In this document: positions 35,204-48,534 of the stretch, piece after piece
Numbering within the stretch: position 1 is the first letter of the stretch
Layout: the number at the start of each line of letters is the position of its first letter
Assembly: GCF_964204645.1 (NCBI RefSeq)
Contig: NC_134031.1
Location: 622,001 to 682,000 of the forward strand
DNA: 60,000 nucleotides
Source: Tubulanus polymorphus
Lineage: Eukaryota > Nemertea > Palaeonemertea > Tubulaniformes > Tubulanidae
Direction: 5' to 3'
Program-made: the position numbers and the translations under genes
The notes under the pieces: model-generated
Told to the model about the DNA's origin: nothing
Seen by the model: only the letters and a program-made list of their open reading frames with translations
The model's database searches: none

Positions 35204-38200
35204 CATCGCGGAGCGAATGGATCGTGAAGAAACGAATGTAAGACATTACCGGAACGCACCGCTCAAACGAGAATTATTGGAAAAATATTCATAGTTGATA
35301 CTAGACGTACAGAATCGTCCTGTGGATATTCAAACAAAATGATAATGCTAAGGTTGATTACGAGTTTGTGTAGCTTAAGAAACCGATTTAATCCGAATTA
35401 CAAACTCGGAATTAACCTCGAACAAAATTTGTGAAATCAATATATTCCCAGGACGCTTCCGGGGAGATATTTTCATCAATTAAAACAACATTAATTTGCC
35501 CTAAACTGCCCGACGTTTACAGTCGATTCGGAACAAAAACAGTTAATTAATTTTGAATTATTGAAATGAGCTGAAAGGCAGCCGCCATATTGGCATGCGT
35601 GCCGTGACGTTGACTACAACTCGGTCAATCTCTGATATCTGCCGCAAATTAATATCACATCAAACGAACCAATGTTTCTCGTATTACATTTTCAGCACGT
35701 TTATTCAAGACCTATCCCTATCCACGCTGTAATAGATATTCACGCGATTCATGTTGACGATACCATCTCGGGATGGTTTGAATTTCAAAATATTTGAAAA
35801 CCTGTTTCTCCGCACAGTTTCGGAAATAGTGGATGGTGGTTTCACGCGAAGGAAATGTTTGAAGTTGTCTCGCATTTGTATCAGTAACATCGATATCGTC
35901 AATTCTATATTTCGATATTTCTTGTCAGTGCAATTCTTTTTGTGAACGAATAGATATCTAACTAGATAAAAACCCAAGGTGATTCTCATGAGAACGGGGA
36001 CGGTGTCGATTTTCAGAAGTTTCGTTTGATGGCTTGTTTTTAAAAGTTGAAGAATGAATTTGTCATATCTATGATTGGAGCAATCATCTCAATATTGCGA
36101 AGGACCAGTACAATAATGAACGGCGCTTCCTCTGGTTGTTACTGCTGAAAATACGTTCTAAACAAGAAGATCTTTAGCCTGAGATATTATCCTAATGATG
36201 CTGCGGAGAATGGAGTAATCAAGATAGAAAAGTTTGTCGTGTCATTTCCCTAATATAATACCTGTATATAATTGAAACTGACAACGTGGTTATTTTATCG
36301 CTGAATAAATTCAGTACATGCATACTATAGATATACTATACACGGAATTGAACGTGTGTGTGAAAGTTCCAGTTATTTGCGTATAAGTGCTTTTTATTAG
36401 TGATATTAACACAATTGCATTATAGGATAAATTAACATCGGTCCCTTATTCGTTCACCATCCATACAGTAACCTACTCATATCGTACTCACACGGCACAG
36501 GCAGAGCATTGCAGAAATATCATTGTATACAAACTCATGGTAAGTATCAGAATTATTGGATCGTTATTTATATAAAATCTACTGAAACTTTCTTCTTTTC
36601 ATTTTCTAGTCTAAAATAAGGACAATTTTCTAATTACGTTTGTTTTGCTTATATAAACTTTAAATGTAATATGAGAAATCCGAGATAAGATTGTCATACA
36701 AGTATTCAATTACTCTGATGAATGGATATTATTATCAATATTATCATTATTATCATGAAGCATGAATTTCGAAGTGGCTATACCCTTATTGCGGTTACTA
36801 ACTAATGGTTTCATGCGAAATGAATTCTATCGCACAAGATTCTATTTTGAGACTTTCTCATTTATTAATTTCAAACTCTTAAAACTTTCTGATATACTTT
36901 CACAAGATCTATTTTTGCAAATACACTCTTTATCTGAAGTTTAGGTTATTCAATATTGGGAACGTCCTTCGGGTAGAAGCGACTAAATTATTAATTGTTA
37001 ATTTGACAAATAATTCGTGATCAATATTTCTATGATCTACTCTTGCAAATATAGATATAGTATGTTCAAACGCGTGAAGTAATAACGAGCTTCATATTGA
37101 TGTTCTACTTATCAAACGGGTAGAAGAAAAGTAATTAAATTTACATCAATTCACGTCAAGATTCTGACACGTCAGAAGTATTTTAGTAGTCGATAAGTGG
37201 CGTTAACAAACATGTACTCTATCATCTATCATTGTTAGGATAAGTAAGGGTTGAGGAGATATTTCTAACTTGCTTAAAACTACGGCTAGAAATTTATACC
37301 TTGTTTCTCATTTCTGCTGAGTTCAAAGATAACCTGTTGTACCCTGTAGATTACTTTTGAATAAAATCATGATCAAGCTATAACCATTACAGACCCGGCA
37401 GCTATAGAGATGAACTGATTACAAACTCTTATTGCAGTTTGCAAAATCATCAGGTCGATTAGGAGAAACAAGTATTTATTTTTTATCTAAGCCTATAAAC
37501 GTATTCGCATATACTGGGATATGGTTATTTTACCCTTTTATAATCCCCACACAGCGGAAAGAATGAGTCCGGAATGTTTCGCCTGAGCTAAAGTATATTT
37601 GTTATTTCTACTGTATCCCAATAGTCATATTCAGGAATATCAGTGTTATAGAAGTGATGAGATTAGAATACACGGAAATCTCGAACGGAGAGACTAATCG
37701 TTAGTTTATGCATATATACTTTCACCCTTAAAACTTGTAAATGTAGAAAATAGGCGAAACGTTGAATGAATTTTTAGCCCAAGGAAAAATAATTTCGGAC
37801 TCATGCGATTTCGCAACACGGACTCATAGTGTTCGAATTCGTGTCCACCGCGGTTTTATTTTGAGGATACAATGAAATTCACTCGGTCATGAAATCACTC
37901 ATAATCACCGCGACTAGAATTTAATTTCACGCCCGTAATTAACGCTGTACGGATTAACGGCGTATGCTGTTAATCCGTTAATCGAGTAGGGATTATCTCC
38001 GACAAAGAATGACAAAACCGAGTTAAATGTGAAATACCTCGTCGACAAAAAGACTACAGATTTCAACCCCTATCTATATAAAGACAAGGTACTGAATATT
38101 TACAAAACCTTTAATAGTTAATTAAATTCTCCACTTCAAACTCTAAAGGCGACTTTAATTCTTACGTAGAAACGAAAGTAAATTCATCTAATGGATATTT

Positions 38201-41200
38201 TAAGTACATTTGATTTAATATCGAATGTCTGTAGACATTAAGTCAATACAAGGTCATTTAAAGCTGAAATCACGACCGTTGTTGTTCACCTGACGGGAAC
38301 GAAGACGTCTATATGAGTTTGGTAATACGTTATTCGATGCCTCCGGATGAAAAGATAATTATAACAGCGACTGTCGTGCGACGGGAAGTTATCAAGGCGT
38401 CTCGGGAAATTTGAGGTAAAAAATATTCAATGTCGTTTAGAAAATGCGGCTTCACGGCGCTTCATACATTAGATCGTAATGTATGATAAGACAAGGGTCT
38501 CTAGAGAGAGAGTCAGTGACTTTTACAATTTTCATTCTTTTTCTCTAATAAATCTTGTTTTTAATCTCTTAAATGTGAATATATTAGGTCTTGTATCATA
38601 CCTTGCAGTAAATGATTGCTCCAAGATCAGATCATATCATTATTTATCATCAGAGAAGGCCATGGGGTAATATACAGACTGCCTCTTGGTTTAGATAGTT
38701 GTTTCCTCCGTGAAGAAGCACCTTAAATTGTTTTTTATCGGGGCGCTGTCATTAAAAGCCATATTTAGTCTCTTGTTTATGATTTCTATGGTTTTGTCTA
38801 AAATGGTTCTGGTCGTGATGATCCGTCATTGCGAGGTTTCCGCTGTTTATTTTGAGGTCAGAAACTAGTTTTAACTATAGTAATCGTTTGTAAATTGTGG
38901 ATATTTTGAGATTTTTCGTGTATATTCGTCGCACTTGTGAAAATACAAATTAACAAATAATGTCTATGAACTCAAACATGCTTTCTCTACATCTAACGGG
39001 CAGTGAGTACATGTATGTACTATGAACACCTACTAAAAGTAATAGATATATTTCATTTGGCTACGATTCAAAAATCCTTAGTTTGTTCGTCGTCTTGCTG
39101 TCAATAATTGCTAAATCCGAAAGGAAATCTAAAAATTCCAATACCTGAAGTATTATAGGCCGTATACAACGCTTACAGGGGTTAAAAGTTAATATCAAAA
39201 GGAAGGCGTAGGGTACAGGAGATTACAACAGAGTTTACAACCTCCAAATTCTAATTCAGCTCAAGGATTTTATGTATAAAAACGGAAAGGACTAATTGTA
39301 TTAAACACAGCACACGAACTATTAACACCTCTATATATATATCTAGAATTATGTAACTGTGTGATAAGTACCACACGGATTGATGACATCATTATAATCA
39401 TCTCTATAAAGACGCTGGAAAGTGTTAGTAGTAAACTCAGAACGGGGACGACTGGCGCGTATCATGCGTTATACCGTAAGTTAAATCTGTGCATCTTTAA
39501 TCACACTAGACCCACGTTTAGTTGTGCCTTTAACTCAACGGACTGCGAAGATTCGATATGATTTCTATGATGATTTTCTGATGGTTATTGATGGCTTTTC
39601 AAGCTGCTTCTATATTTCGGGTCTCAGTTGGTTTCTAGTTTTGTACCGATCATATTTCTCATAGTTGTCATGAATGTCATGTAGGTTATGGAACCGAATG
39701 ACGAGAGGTTTTATTGCATCTTCATGCCTGCCGCCGCCAGTTGTCTTTATACAACTGTGAAGAAGAATGGCATTGATTTTATCTGGTCGGCGATCTCCCG
39801 GAGAACAGGGTTATCCATCTCTGGCTGATCTGATTCCGCGTATTGTTGCTTTAGAGCAGTATCTTGCTATCAGCTTACTTCCTGTCACTGTTTGTTGGAT
39901 GCCGTGTTGTACAGGATGGCGTGACGGCAGCGGTAGGCGACAGACAGTGAGAGAGACAGAGAGAGAGACAGCACTCGCTTAGCGCCACACGGTTAGACAT
40001 GACTATACACGCTAGATTCTGACAGAGTCATAACGTTTTTCGTGCGGATACGGAGCCAATAATAGTCGTCATCTTTCAGTGGAACACTGCGGATACTGCT
40101 CGCTATCTCGTTCATCGCCTGTAGGTTTCAGTTCAAATATCTAGATAGAAATAACAGCGCAGGAGGCTTAACTTACGAGGTAGGACAAACTAAGCTTTAT
40201 TTAACATTTTCTTAGGAAATGAGATCAAAAATTGTTTATAAATCTACTGTCTATTTATTTACTGTCTATTAGCGAAGATGCATCGTTTTCATTGCGACAT
40301 CGTTCGAAACTTCGATGGGAAAATTAGATTGTTTTATTTTTCATGTCCTTGAATTATTCGAAATGTCTTTAAAGATTCCGGCATCGATGTTTGATCAATG
40401 ACTGTGAAATGTCGGATTCCTGAGATTCACTTGTCTCTCTCTCGCTTCATCGCTGAGCAACTGATCATCAATGAGCGATTCATTTTAGGAGGCGGCTAGC
40501 ATTCTCTACAGATTTATATCAACAGATTAATGTTCCACAGTTGCCAGTTAGATTTAACTCCTGAGTTAGGAAAAATTCATTTTCAGTCTTGAGTCAAATT
40601 AAACTTCAGGATCTGCAGTTCCACATTTCTGAGTTAATATTTATCTCAGAGTCAACCGCACACTTACAACTGTGAAACTGGATCCTGAGTTCACAGTTTA
40701 CTCTAATTCACACTTTTGGAACTGGAACGGTAGCAAAATCTAACATGTATATCATACTAGTCAACATCACCGCGCTAACACTTCAATACAAGAGAAATGA
40801 ATTACTAAAATGTCGATATTCAACAACAAAAACTAAACCATCATCGCTTTTGAAAACGACTAAGAGTTGAACTGGTGACTGGGAGTCGGAACGCGGCGCG
40901 TGTAGCACGGAGAGACTCGATGGCTGCTGCTGCTGCTCGTGATATTGACAGAGACCCTGGATCTCAGAATCAGATTAACTTCAGATGTAGTGAAGAATTA
41001 ACATTCAATAATTCAATATCTTACACGATATTTCAATTAATTCTTCATGTTCTCAATGAGTTTCATCCAAGTGTTTACTACGTCGTTTATTTTATTCGTT
41101 CAAACCAACCTCAAGTTTACCTCGATTCTACTTTACTAAGAAGATTATAACTTTTGACTTCATGATCCAGTTAATCAGTGTTGTGAGTTAGAGTTAATTC

Positions 41201-42222
41201 TGAACCCAGGATCCAGTTCACGGTTGAGAGTTAGAGTTAACTCTGACTTGAAATCGGTTCATTTTCATTTTCATTGGCCTACTTCAGTACAAACTCAGTG
41301 AACGATTAAGTTTCGTGTAGTCTGGCGGCTCATCTTACAAAAATTTATTTCTCAAAACCTTTTAAGCCCAACTCGCAGTGAACTGCATTCTCTAAGTGAA
41401 AGGTAAAAAGCGCACATGATGACTAAAAGCTAGTCATATTTCTCTCCTTATCCCTAGCGCTATCGCGTAATTGCTTAATAGGTATCGGAGAGGCTTACGG
41501 CTAATACCGGTACCGTGGACAGCTGTTATCAGGGGACTTCAAGTATACCGTGTAAGACGCAATAAAGTGGCAATTTAGCCATGCATAAAGAAACCAAACC
41601 ATATTACTGGTAACCCTTACAGAATATTAATTACACTCTACTCCGTTACAGTGCATGGTTTAGCGAGTAACCGTATACCAACAGGGCATTGACGAGATGA
41701 TGGCCGAGTCCACCGAGTAGACCTGTACTACTGTGTATACTCGGTAAAAGTCGCCCACTAAATAATCTAAACGTGAACATCCAACTGTAAACATCTAACT
41801 GTAAACATCCACCTGTCAACATCTTTAAACTAGAATCAATTGTTGTTTGATATTATTCAAATGAAGTAGAGTTTAATGTTGACAAATTATCGAATTATTG
41901 AGATAAAGGTGAAAGAAGCTTTTTACGTCACTGTGATGTTTATCTTCTCACTGATATATGTATTTATAAACTATCCACTTCCACTGTTCCAACAGTTCCA
42001 CATAAGGTTTCACTCTTAAGCTTACTGAGATTGAAAACACAAAGTGGCCGAATTAGCCCCATATACGACCCATATAGGGCAATGTGTAGAGTTTGAGTAA
42101 ATCGAGGGATCTAGAAATGTATTAATGCGCAAGCTGAAATATGATAGCGTAGTTATATAGGGATTATATGAAAAATGGTCCTCGATAGAGCGTATTCTAC
42201 AGCTAATGACAAGCGACACCCT
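35204..42222. other. Gene-poor region
   Basis: About 7 kb without a recognisable gene. It contains a family C element (37296-37475), degenerate CAGTTCCACAG-family sequence at about 40530-40725 and 41165-41250, and a short AACTGTAAACATC repeat (about 41774-41822). Minor frames (35705-35989, 36762-36944, 39767-39982, 40875-41150) show no domains. Confidence 0.45.
37296..37475 (-). mobile_element. Family C inverted-repeat element, copy 2
   Basis: A 180 bp unit in opposite orientation to 7116-7307, with ATACCTTGTTTCTCA at one end and GGAGAAACAAGTAT at the other. Internal TACCCTGTAGATTAC, ATGATCAAGCTA and ACAGACCCGGCA correspond to the reverse complement of copy 1. Confidence 0.7.
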
Positions 42223-43022
42223 ACACACCAGTTAGGTGACGACTGTACAGGACGGTTGACAGTAGACACCCTACACACCAGTTACGTGACGACTGTACAG
42301 GACGGTTGACAGTAAACAACCTACACACCAGTTAGGTGACGACTGTACAGGACGGTTGACAGTAAACAACCTACACACCAGTTAGGTGACGACTGTACAG
42401 GACGGTTGACAGTAGACACCCTACACACCAGTTAGGTGACGACTGTACAGGACGGTTGACAGTAGACAACCTACACACCAGTTAGGTGACGACTGTACAG
42501 GACGGTTGACAGTAGACACCCTACACACCAGTTAGGTGACGACTGTACAGGACGGTTGACAGTAGACAACCTACACACCAGTTAGGTGACGACTGTACAG
42601 GACGGTTGACAGTAGACACCCTACACACCAGTTAGGTGACGACTGTACAGGACGGTTGACAGTAGACACCCTACACACCAGTTAGGTGACGACTGTACAG
42701 GACGGTTGACAGTAGACAACCTACACACCAGTTAGGTGACGACTGTACAGGACGGTTGACAGTAGACACCCTACACACCAGTTAGGTGACGACTGTACAG
42801 GACGGTTGACAGTAGACACCCTACACACCAGTTACGTGACGACTGTACAGGACGGTTGACAGTAGACAACCTACACACCAGTTAGGTGACTACTGTACAG
42901 GACGGTTGACAGTAGACAACCTACACACCAGTTAGGTGACGACTGTACAGGACGGTTGACAGTAGACAACCTACACACCAGTTAGGTGACGACTGTACAG
43001 GACGGTTGACAGTAGACAACCG
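42223..43022. repeat. 50 bp minisatellite, 16 copies
   Basis: Sixteen copies of GACACCCTACACACCAGTTA followed by GGTGACGACTGTACAGGACG and GTTGACAGTA, with only a few positions varying (ACACC/ACAACC, GTTAGG/GTTACG, GACGAC/GACTAC). It ends about 590 bp upstream of the M13 peptidase start codon. Unique flanks and no coding potential. Confidence 0.97.
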
Positions 43023-43615
43023 TACACACCCTATACATCATCCAAATCATCTAGAAACCCTTAAAGCAGATGAAATAATTGCTACGCTTCAGTTATGGTA
43101 GACAGGTTGACAGGTTGTTGCCACCTCTGCTCATCTGTTACTCTAGCTGTCGACTGTCAACTCGTCATTTGACCGAAGAAAGCACAGTGTAACTATACAC
43201 ACGCACTATAATTCCGTATACTGGACAAGCGCCAACACAGTAATTTAAACTCGCAATAGTCGAAATGAACTGGGGAACAGTATGGAACCGCGGTCCCAGA
43301 TGTTGTACATCTACAACATGTTTAAAGATACTATATTTATCTATATTTTTAGGTGCGAACGCGATGAAATAAATGCTGATAGAACAACAACGAACACAGT
43401 GCTTGATTTTACTGTTGAAAACCGCTAACAACAATCTTTCACCGAGAGGATTTAAACAAAAACAATAGCGGATGAAAGTGCGCGATCCGCGAGTTCTGAA
43501 TGAAGAACAATAAAGACGATATTTCAGAACGACATGAAGTGATTTATTTCGTGCTTATTGAAATAATATGTCGATGATCTGAGGAACGGGACTCGTGGTG
43601 CGCAACGCCGGTAAA
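43023..43615. other. 5' flank of the M13 peptidase gene
   Basis: Contains the presumed promoter and 5' UTR. An in-frame TGA at 43580-43582 rules out an upstream start in the same exon. The first in-frame ATG is at 43616. No clear TATA box. The minus-strand frame at 43165-43434 has no recognised features. Confidence 0.5.
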
Positions 43616-44012
43616 ATGCCGAATTCAAACAAACATCTACCATCCTCCGCTGACTGTAACGGAGGAACCGAACTTTGTCTCTTGGATGAGATACACGTCG
43701 ACGCATCTTCCGTACCGACCGATCACGTCGCCACGGCAACCACACAGCAACAATGCCGAAAATCGCCGACAAACTCCGCACAAAATAACAATCGCGCACC
43801 GACGCACACTCGTTCGGCGGCGCACGGAGCCGCACACGACGACGCACACGTCGATAACGAAGAGACTGCTGGGATACATGTGAAAACAATGCAATTTCGT
43901 AACTGGTGGCAACGAAGAACAAATTTGGAGAAATATTTAATTTGTATTTGTGTACTGTTTTTTTTCGCGTGTCTGTCGTTTGTGGTGGTCGCCTTCACCA
44001 GGGAATCATCAG
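43616..44012 (+). CDS. M13 (neprilysin/ECE-like) metallopeptidase, exon 1: cytoplasmic tail and signal anchor
   Basis: Start of a zinc metallopeptidase of the neprilysin/endothelin-converting-enzyme family, type II membrane proteins that cleave peptides outside the cell. This 397 nt exon encodes 132 residues plus one base (donor ATCAG|GTAATA). The cytoplasmic tail of about 105 residues is longer than in most family members and rich in His, Asn, Thr and Ala. WWQRRTNLEKYL precedes the single transmembrane anchor at about 107-128 (LICICVLFFFACLSFVVVAF). Start ATG 43616 was chosen because of the in-frame TGA upstream. Twelve exons in compatible phase are visible to 54706, totalling 536 residues with one version of exon 3. 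The HExxH and ExxxD zinc sites must lie beyond the window. Confidence 0.88.
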
Positions 44013-44669
44013 GTAATATCTCATCCCCCCCCCCAATCTTAGCTCCAAAATCAACATTTAATCAACTTTTAAGGAACTGCTGTCTATAATCATTGATGAA
44101 ACGCTCTGAGTTTAAAGGTGAATAAAAGAGATTGTTTCCTTGCACGAATATCTATTTCAAGTGTCGACTAATAGTCATCTTCAGCGTCCAATTCCACAGT
44201 TCCGAGTTAAGATTTGACTCAGATTTAACTCATCGAGAATGAATAATCTTTAACTCAGAGTTAACTCTTAACTCACAACTGTGGAACTGTGTCCGGGTAT
44301 GTATTCCTGTAGATGACTTATAGGATAAAGTCGAAAGGTCTGGATATGAACATATACGTCAAGGAAACATTTCTCACTTTTTTCATACTCAGAGTAGGAT
44401 TTTTGTATCAATTTGTTCTCAGTTTTTCCTGTATTATTTCACATCGTAATCTAAACACACAATTCACACAAGTAATTGTTATTTTAACTTTGTGCGTTGA
44501 TATCTTGTATCTAGTTTATAAGCGCCTCTTTTGATTTCCAGTTTCGTGATGCACATAAAACGTGATATATAAGAAGGTTATCTATCAATAACATGATGTA
44601 TTTATTGTCTCAAACTCTCAGTTACTGCCGCTATCAGTTTAGATATCTTAGGGAAACTAATGTAGTGTA

Positions 44670-44995
44670 ATAGAAGTCTCCAGTCGCCACACCTGACTGG
44701 TATCCAGTCGCCATACCTGACTGGTATCCAGTCGCCACACCTGACTGGTATCCAGTCGCCATACCTGACTGGTATCCAGTCGCCATACCTGACTGGTATC
44801 CAGTCTCCGCACCTGACGGGTTTCCAGTCGCCACACCTGACGGGTTTCCAGTCTCCTCACCTGGACGGGTTTCCAGTCTCCGCACCTGACGGGTTTCCAG
44901 TCACCGCACCTGACGGGTTTCCAGTCACCGCACCTGACGGGTCACCAGTCATTACACATGACGGGTCACCAGTCATTACACATGACTGGTAACCA
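44670..44995. repeat. CACCTGACTGGTATCCAGTCGC minisatellite
   Basis: About 14 units of 23-24 bp, drifting from CACCTGACTGGTATCCAGTCGC through CACCTGACGGGTTTCCAGTC to CACATGACGGGTCACCAGTC. ACTGGTATCCAGT is a dyad. It precedes the tRNA-like segment at 45025. Confidence 0.93.
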
Positions 44996-45024
44996 CACCG
45001 GCCAGACAAATTCCCAATTCGCCT

Positions 45025-45100
45025 GAGCTCATTGGTCGTGTGGGTAAACCACTGGCTTTGAACGCAGGATCCTCGGGTTCGAGTCTTGCCTTCTCCGGCT
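45025..45100 (+). mobile_element. tRNA-like repeat (SINE head), copy 3
   Basis: GAGCTCATTGGTCGTGTGGG (A-box-like) is followed about 35 bases later by TCGGGTTCGAGTCTTGCC (B-box). The order minisatellite then tRNA-like head matches the copies at 18.9 and 29.1 kb in their own orientations. Confidence 0.6.
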
Positions 45101-46379
45101 ATATGCCTATATCTGGTTTATAGTTGATTTTAACATTCTTTTTCGACCTTAAGGACGCAATTTTTTTTGAAATATTTATCCTTTTTATTTAAATAAAAAC
45201 TTCTCCGGCTACGGGTCTTACGAGGCTCAATCCTGCACTAACAATGATTAACCATACCACGATGTAGGTCCCTTCCCTCCTGACTATACTGAGAATAGAA
45301 TTTAAAAATATGCCCATCACAATATTAATAATCGCCCTTATTCTATAATAGAATGGAGTCGCCCTTAAAGCACCCACCAGTCTCTGTGAAATAAACTCAA
45401 CAGGTAATTTGTGTGTCATTGAGAAGATTTTTCTGGAGACGATGTGTTTATCTTTATATACTGCAACGTGAATCGCTGATTGGAATCACTGATTAATCCC
45501 GCGGTAGTGATCATAGTTTCTTTAGGGATCTGATACGATGCACACCCGACATTTCAAAGTGCGTGTTGTATCGTGAACATTGAATACGCCGAACTGAGTG
45601 TGAATAATAATCAACAAGTACTCGTGAAGATGACTTTTAGGATATGATAGTCGAAATGTTGAATATTAGTTCAAGGAGCTGTATTCCTGAAAAATCTGAC
45701 TATTTGAATATAGTTGAAGTGTTGAACAGACTACTTTTAGCTCAAGGAAACATTTCCACTCTACTGTTCCACTCTACTGCTCCACTCTATTGTTCCACTA
45801 CAATACGGAGTACCAAGGGATTTAATATTTCACGTATAGTGTTGTGGGATGAATGGATGTGTCACAGTTCATGAATCCACACCAAAAAACAATCTAAGAT
45901 TTTCGCTATTTTGGCGGACAAATTATCTTTGATACAAAACATAGACACTTTTTATCATATTTTGTCTTGTCGCTGTATTGCAGAATTTCCAATGAAAGAT
46001 TCGCAACTCCATTAAACAGCCTTATATACTGAAATTGTCCTTTCTGCAATGTACCGATTCCACTCTACCACAAACATCAGCCGTTCTGAATGAGAGAAAC
46101 TCATAAAACGGCACGTGAGATTAAACAAAATCGCAACTGGAGAGCCGCAAAAAGAAATAAACGTTATTTCAAAACGAAGCTTGGTATGTGCTGATAACGA
46201 CAGTCAACCAGCCTCAGCCAGCCGTCCCTAGGAATAAATCCGATAGAATCAACGTCTTATGTTTTTATCCGATTTATCATAAAGAGCTCAGCAGATTTTA
46301 CCCTCGTTTCGTTCACATGTTGTGTTTTTGTTCGTGGCGGCATATGCTGCTTCAGTTTGAAATGTCTCACACACACACA

Positions 46380-46470
46380 CATCCCGGAAATCTTCAGATT
46401 CCCGATCCAGATTCAGTTTCCCGATCCAGATTCAGATTCCCAATCTAGATTCAGATTCCCGATCCAGAGT
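46380..46470. repeat. GATTCAGATTCCCGATCCA repeat
   Basis: Four to five tandem units of about 20 bp in M13 intron 1. Confidence 0.85.
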
Positions 46471-47110
46471 TGAACAAATTGTCTTTTATACAATAACCTC
46501 AATGAGATGGAGATATTAGCGCTAGTTTCACGACGTGGGCCAAAGTTGATATTTCAATATATATCATAAATTCTATTCCTGATCGTCTGTTCGTTAACAC
46601 AGGACGGTTTTACCAATGAGTTTGTAAATATCGCATCCCGATGTGAATATCTCGACCCTGAACGGCCTGTGTATCAAAATCATAATTCGAGGTCGACTCG
46701 ATCCACTATATAAGAAAGAATCAGAAAGGTCTGACATGAAATATGAAAGAAATAACAGATCAGATTTTCGAATAAAAGAGGCGAGCAATAGGAAGATGAT
46801 ATTGACCTTTTTAGGGCAGGACCAGGTAGATTTCAACGAAAGACGAGCCCTGCACATTCTAATTAATCATTTCAATATCGGTTATTGATAACATTGAGAA
46901 ACTGCGATGATATTTTTTCGACATTTTGTCAATAAAACGTCTGCAATTTCTCTGTAGCAGAACAAAATTTCTCTAATGAACAGTCAATATTCAAAAGTAT
47001 TAAAGTGTCTGGTATTTGTAGCTCATGTCTCGTGTGAAGCCCGTGTATGAAGAGCTACAGCTATACCTGTATTATATAGATATATAAGAGAGTTCGGTCA
47101 GCGATTACGG

Positions 47111-47534
<424 letters not shown>

Positions 47535-47689
47535 CAGTGCATGTAAATAAACGAGGGAAATGATAAATAGCTAATTGCTATAATCGTACTGCCAATATTG
47601 ACTGTCACAGTTACTAATGAAGATTAATTGGTAACGAAGCAGGTCTAGTTGTATGAGATTTATTGACTCTTCCACTTAACACTCACGCT

Positions 47690-47772
47690 GAGGTCCGCTG
47701 TTGATGCTGGTGCTGCTGCGCTGAGGTCCGCTGTCGGTGCTGGTGCTGTACTGCTGCTGGTGCTGCTGCTGG

Positions 47773-47803
<31 letters not shown>

Positions 47804-47835
47804 GGTGGTGGTGGTGCTGTTGCTGCTGCTGCTCT
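47690..47835. repeat. CTG / TGG trinucleotide tract
   Basis: A repeated GCTGAGGTCCGCTG motif followed by CTG and GGT triplets, ending in GCTGCTGCT. Non-coding, in M13 intron 1. Confidence 0.9.
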
Positions 47836-48492
47836 CACGCCGCTGCAACGTCTACCCCCTCCTCCCCGATTGTCGAAGGGCGACTCCCTGTTCTCACACC
47901 TTAGACCCTGTTTGTACCTAGTATCCTCGAATTTTCACCGAGTCCAAGGAGCAATTTGGAAAACAGCGGAAAACCTGTAAACAATCATTAAATGATCAAA
48001 CTATTCATTAGCGATGCATTAATACTTGAATTAGCTGCAGGAGCAGTGATTGATGACGTTCACACCGTGGACGATGTTTATATTGATAATATCGTTATAA
48101 CTATCTGTAGGTTATAAACATCATCGATACAGAGAGACTTAAACTCCCAACTGTACGGATCGGGTCCAGTGTAATATAGCGAGAGAAGGGGATAGGGGAG
48201 CGAGAAAGAGAAGGAGAGAAAGAGAGAGGGGAAGGGTGGAGTGGAGAGTGGAGAAGAGGAGGGAGTGACGGGGGGAAGGGGTGAGTTGAGAGGAGAGAGG
48301 AGAGAGAGACGTCAGACTATATTCAAAGATCTATCATTTCAGATATCAATAACTAAAACGACTTAATAAAAACATCTCATTCAATTTGCGCATTTTCAAT
48401 ATAAGCTGAAATCCGTTTATATTTTCAACCATTTTTTGTCCAATCAGCGAATTTATGATAGAATACTCTAATATTTGTAATATATTTTTCAG

Positions 48493-48534
48493 GCGAGACG
48501 ACGGTTTGTCTATCAGAGAACTGCGTTCGGACAG
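48493..48534 (+). CDS. M13 peptidase exon 2 (first ectodomain cysteine pair)
   Basis: A 42 nt micro-exon with acceptor TATTTTTCAG and donor ACAG|GTAAGA, phase 1 at both ends. It encodes the equivalent of the family's CxTxxC motif at the start of the ectodomain (VCLSENCVRT). It joins exon 1 (Gly codon) and either version of exon 3 (Ala codon) in frame. Confidence 0.9.

Noticed and set aside
42223-43022. CRISPR-like array (regular repeats upstream of a gene)
   Set aside because: There are no unique spacers: the whole 50 bp unit is repeated head to tail in an animal genome, so this is a minisatellite.
45189-45419. Hydrophobic 76-codon minus-strand frame in M13 intron 1
   Set aside because: AT-rich sequence giving Ile/Val by chance; no signal peptide logic, splice sites or homologous copy to support it.
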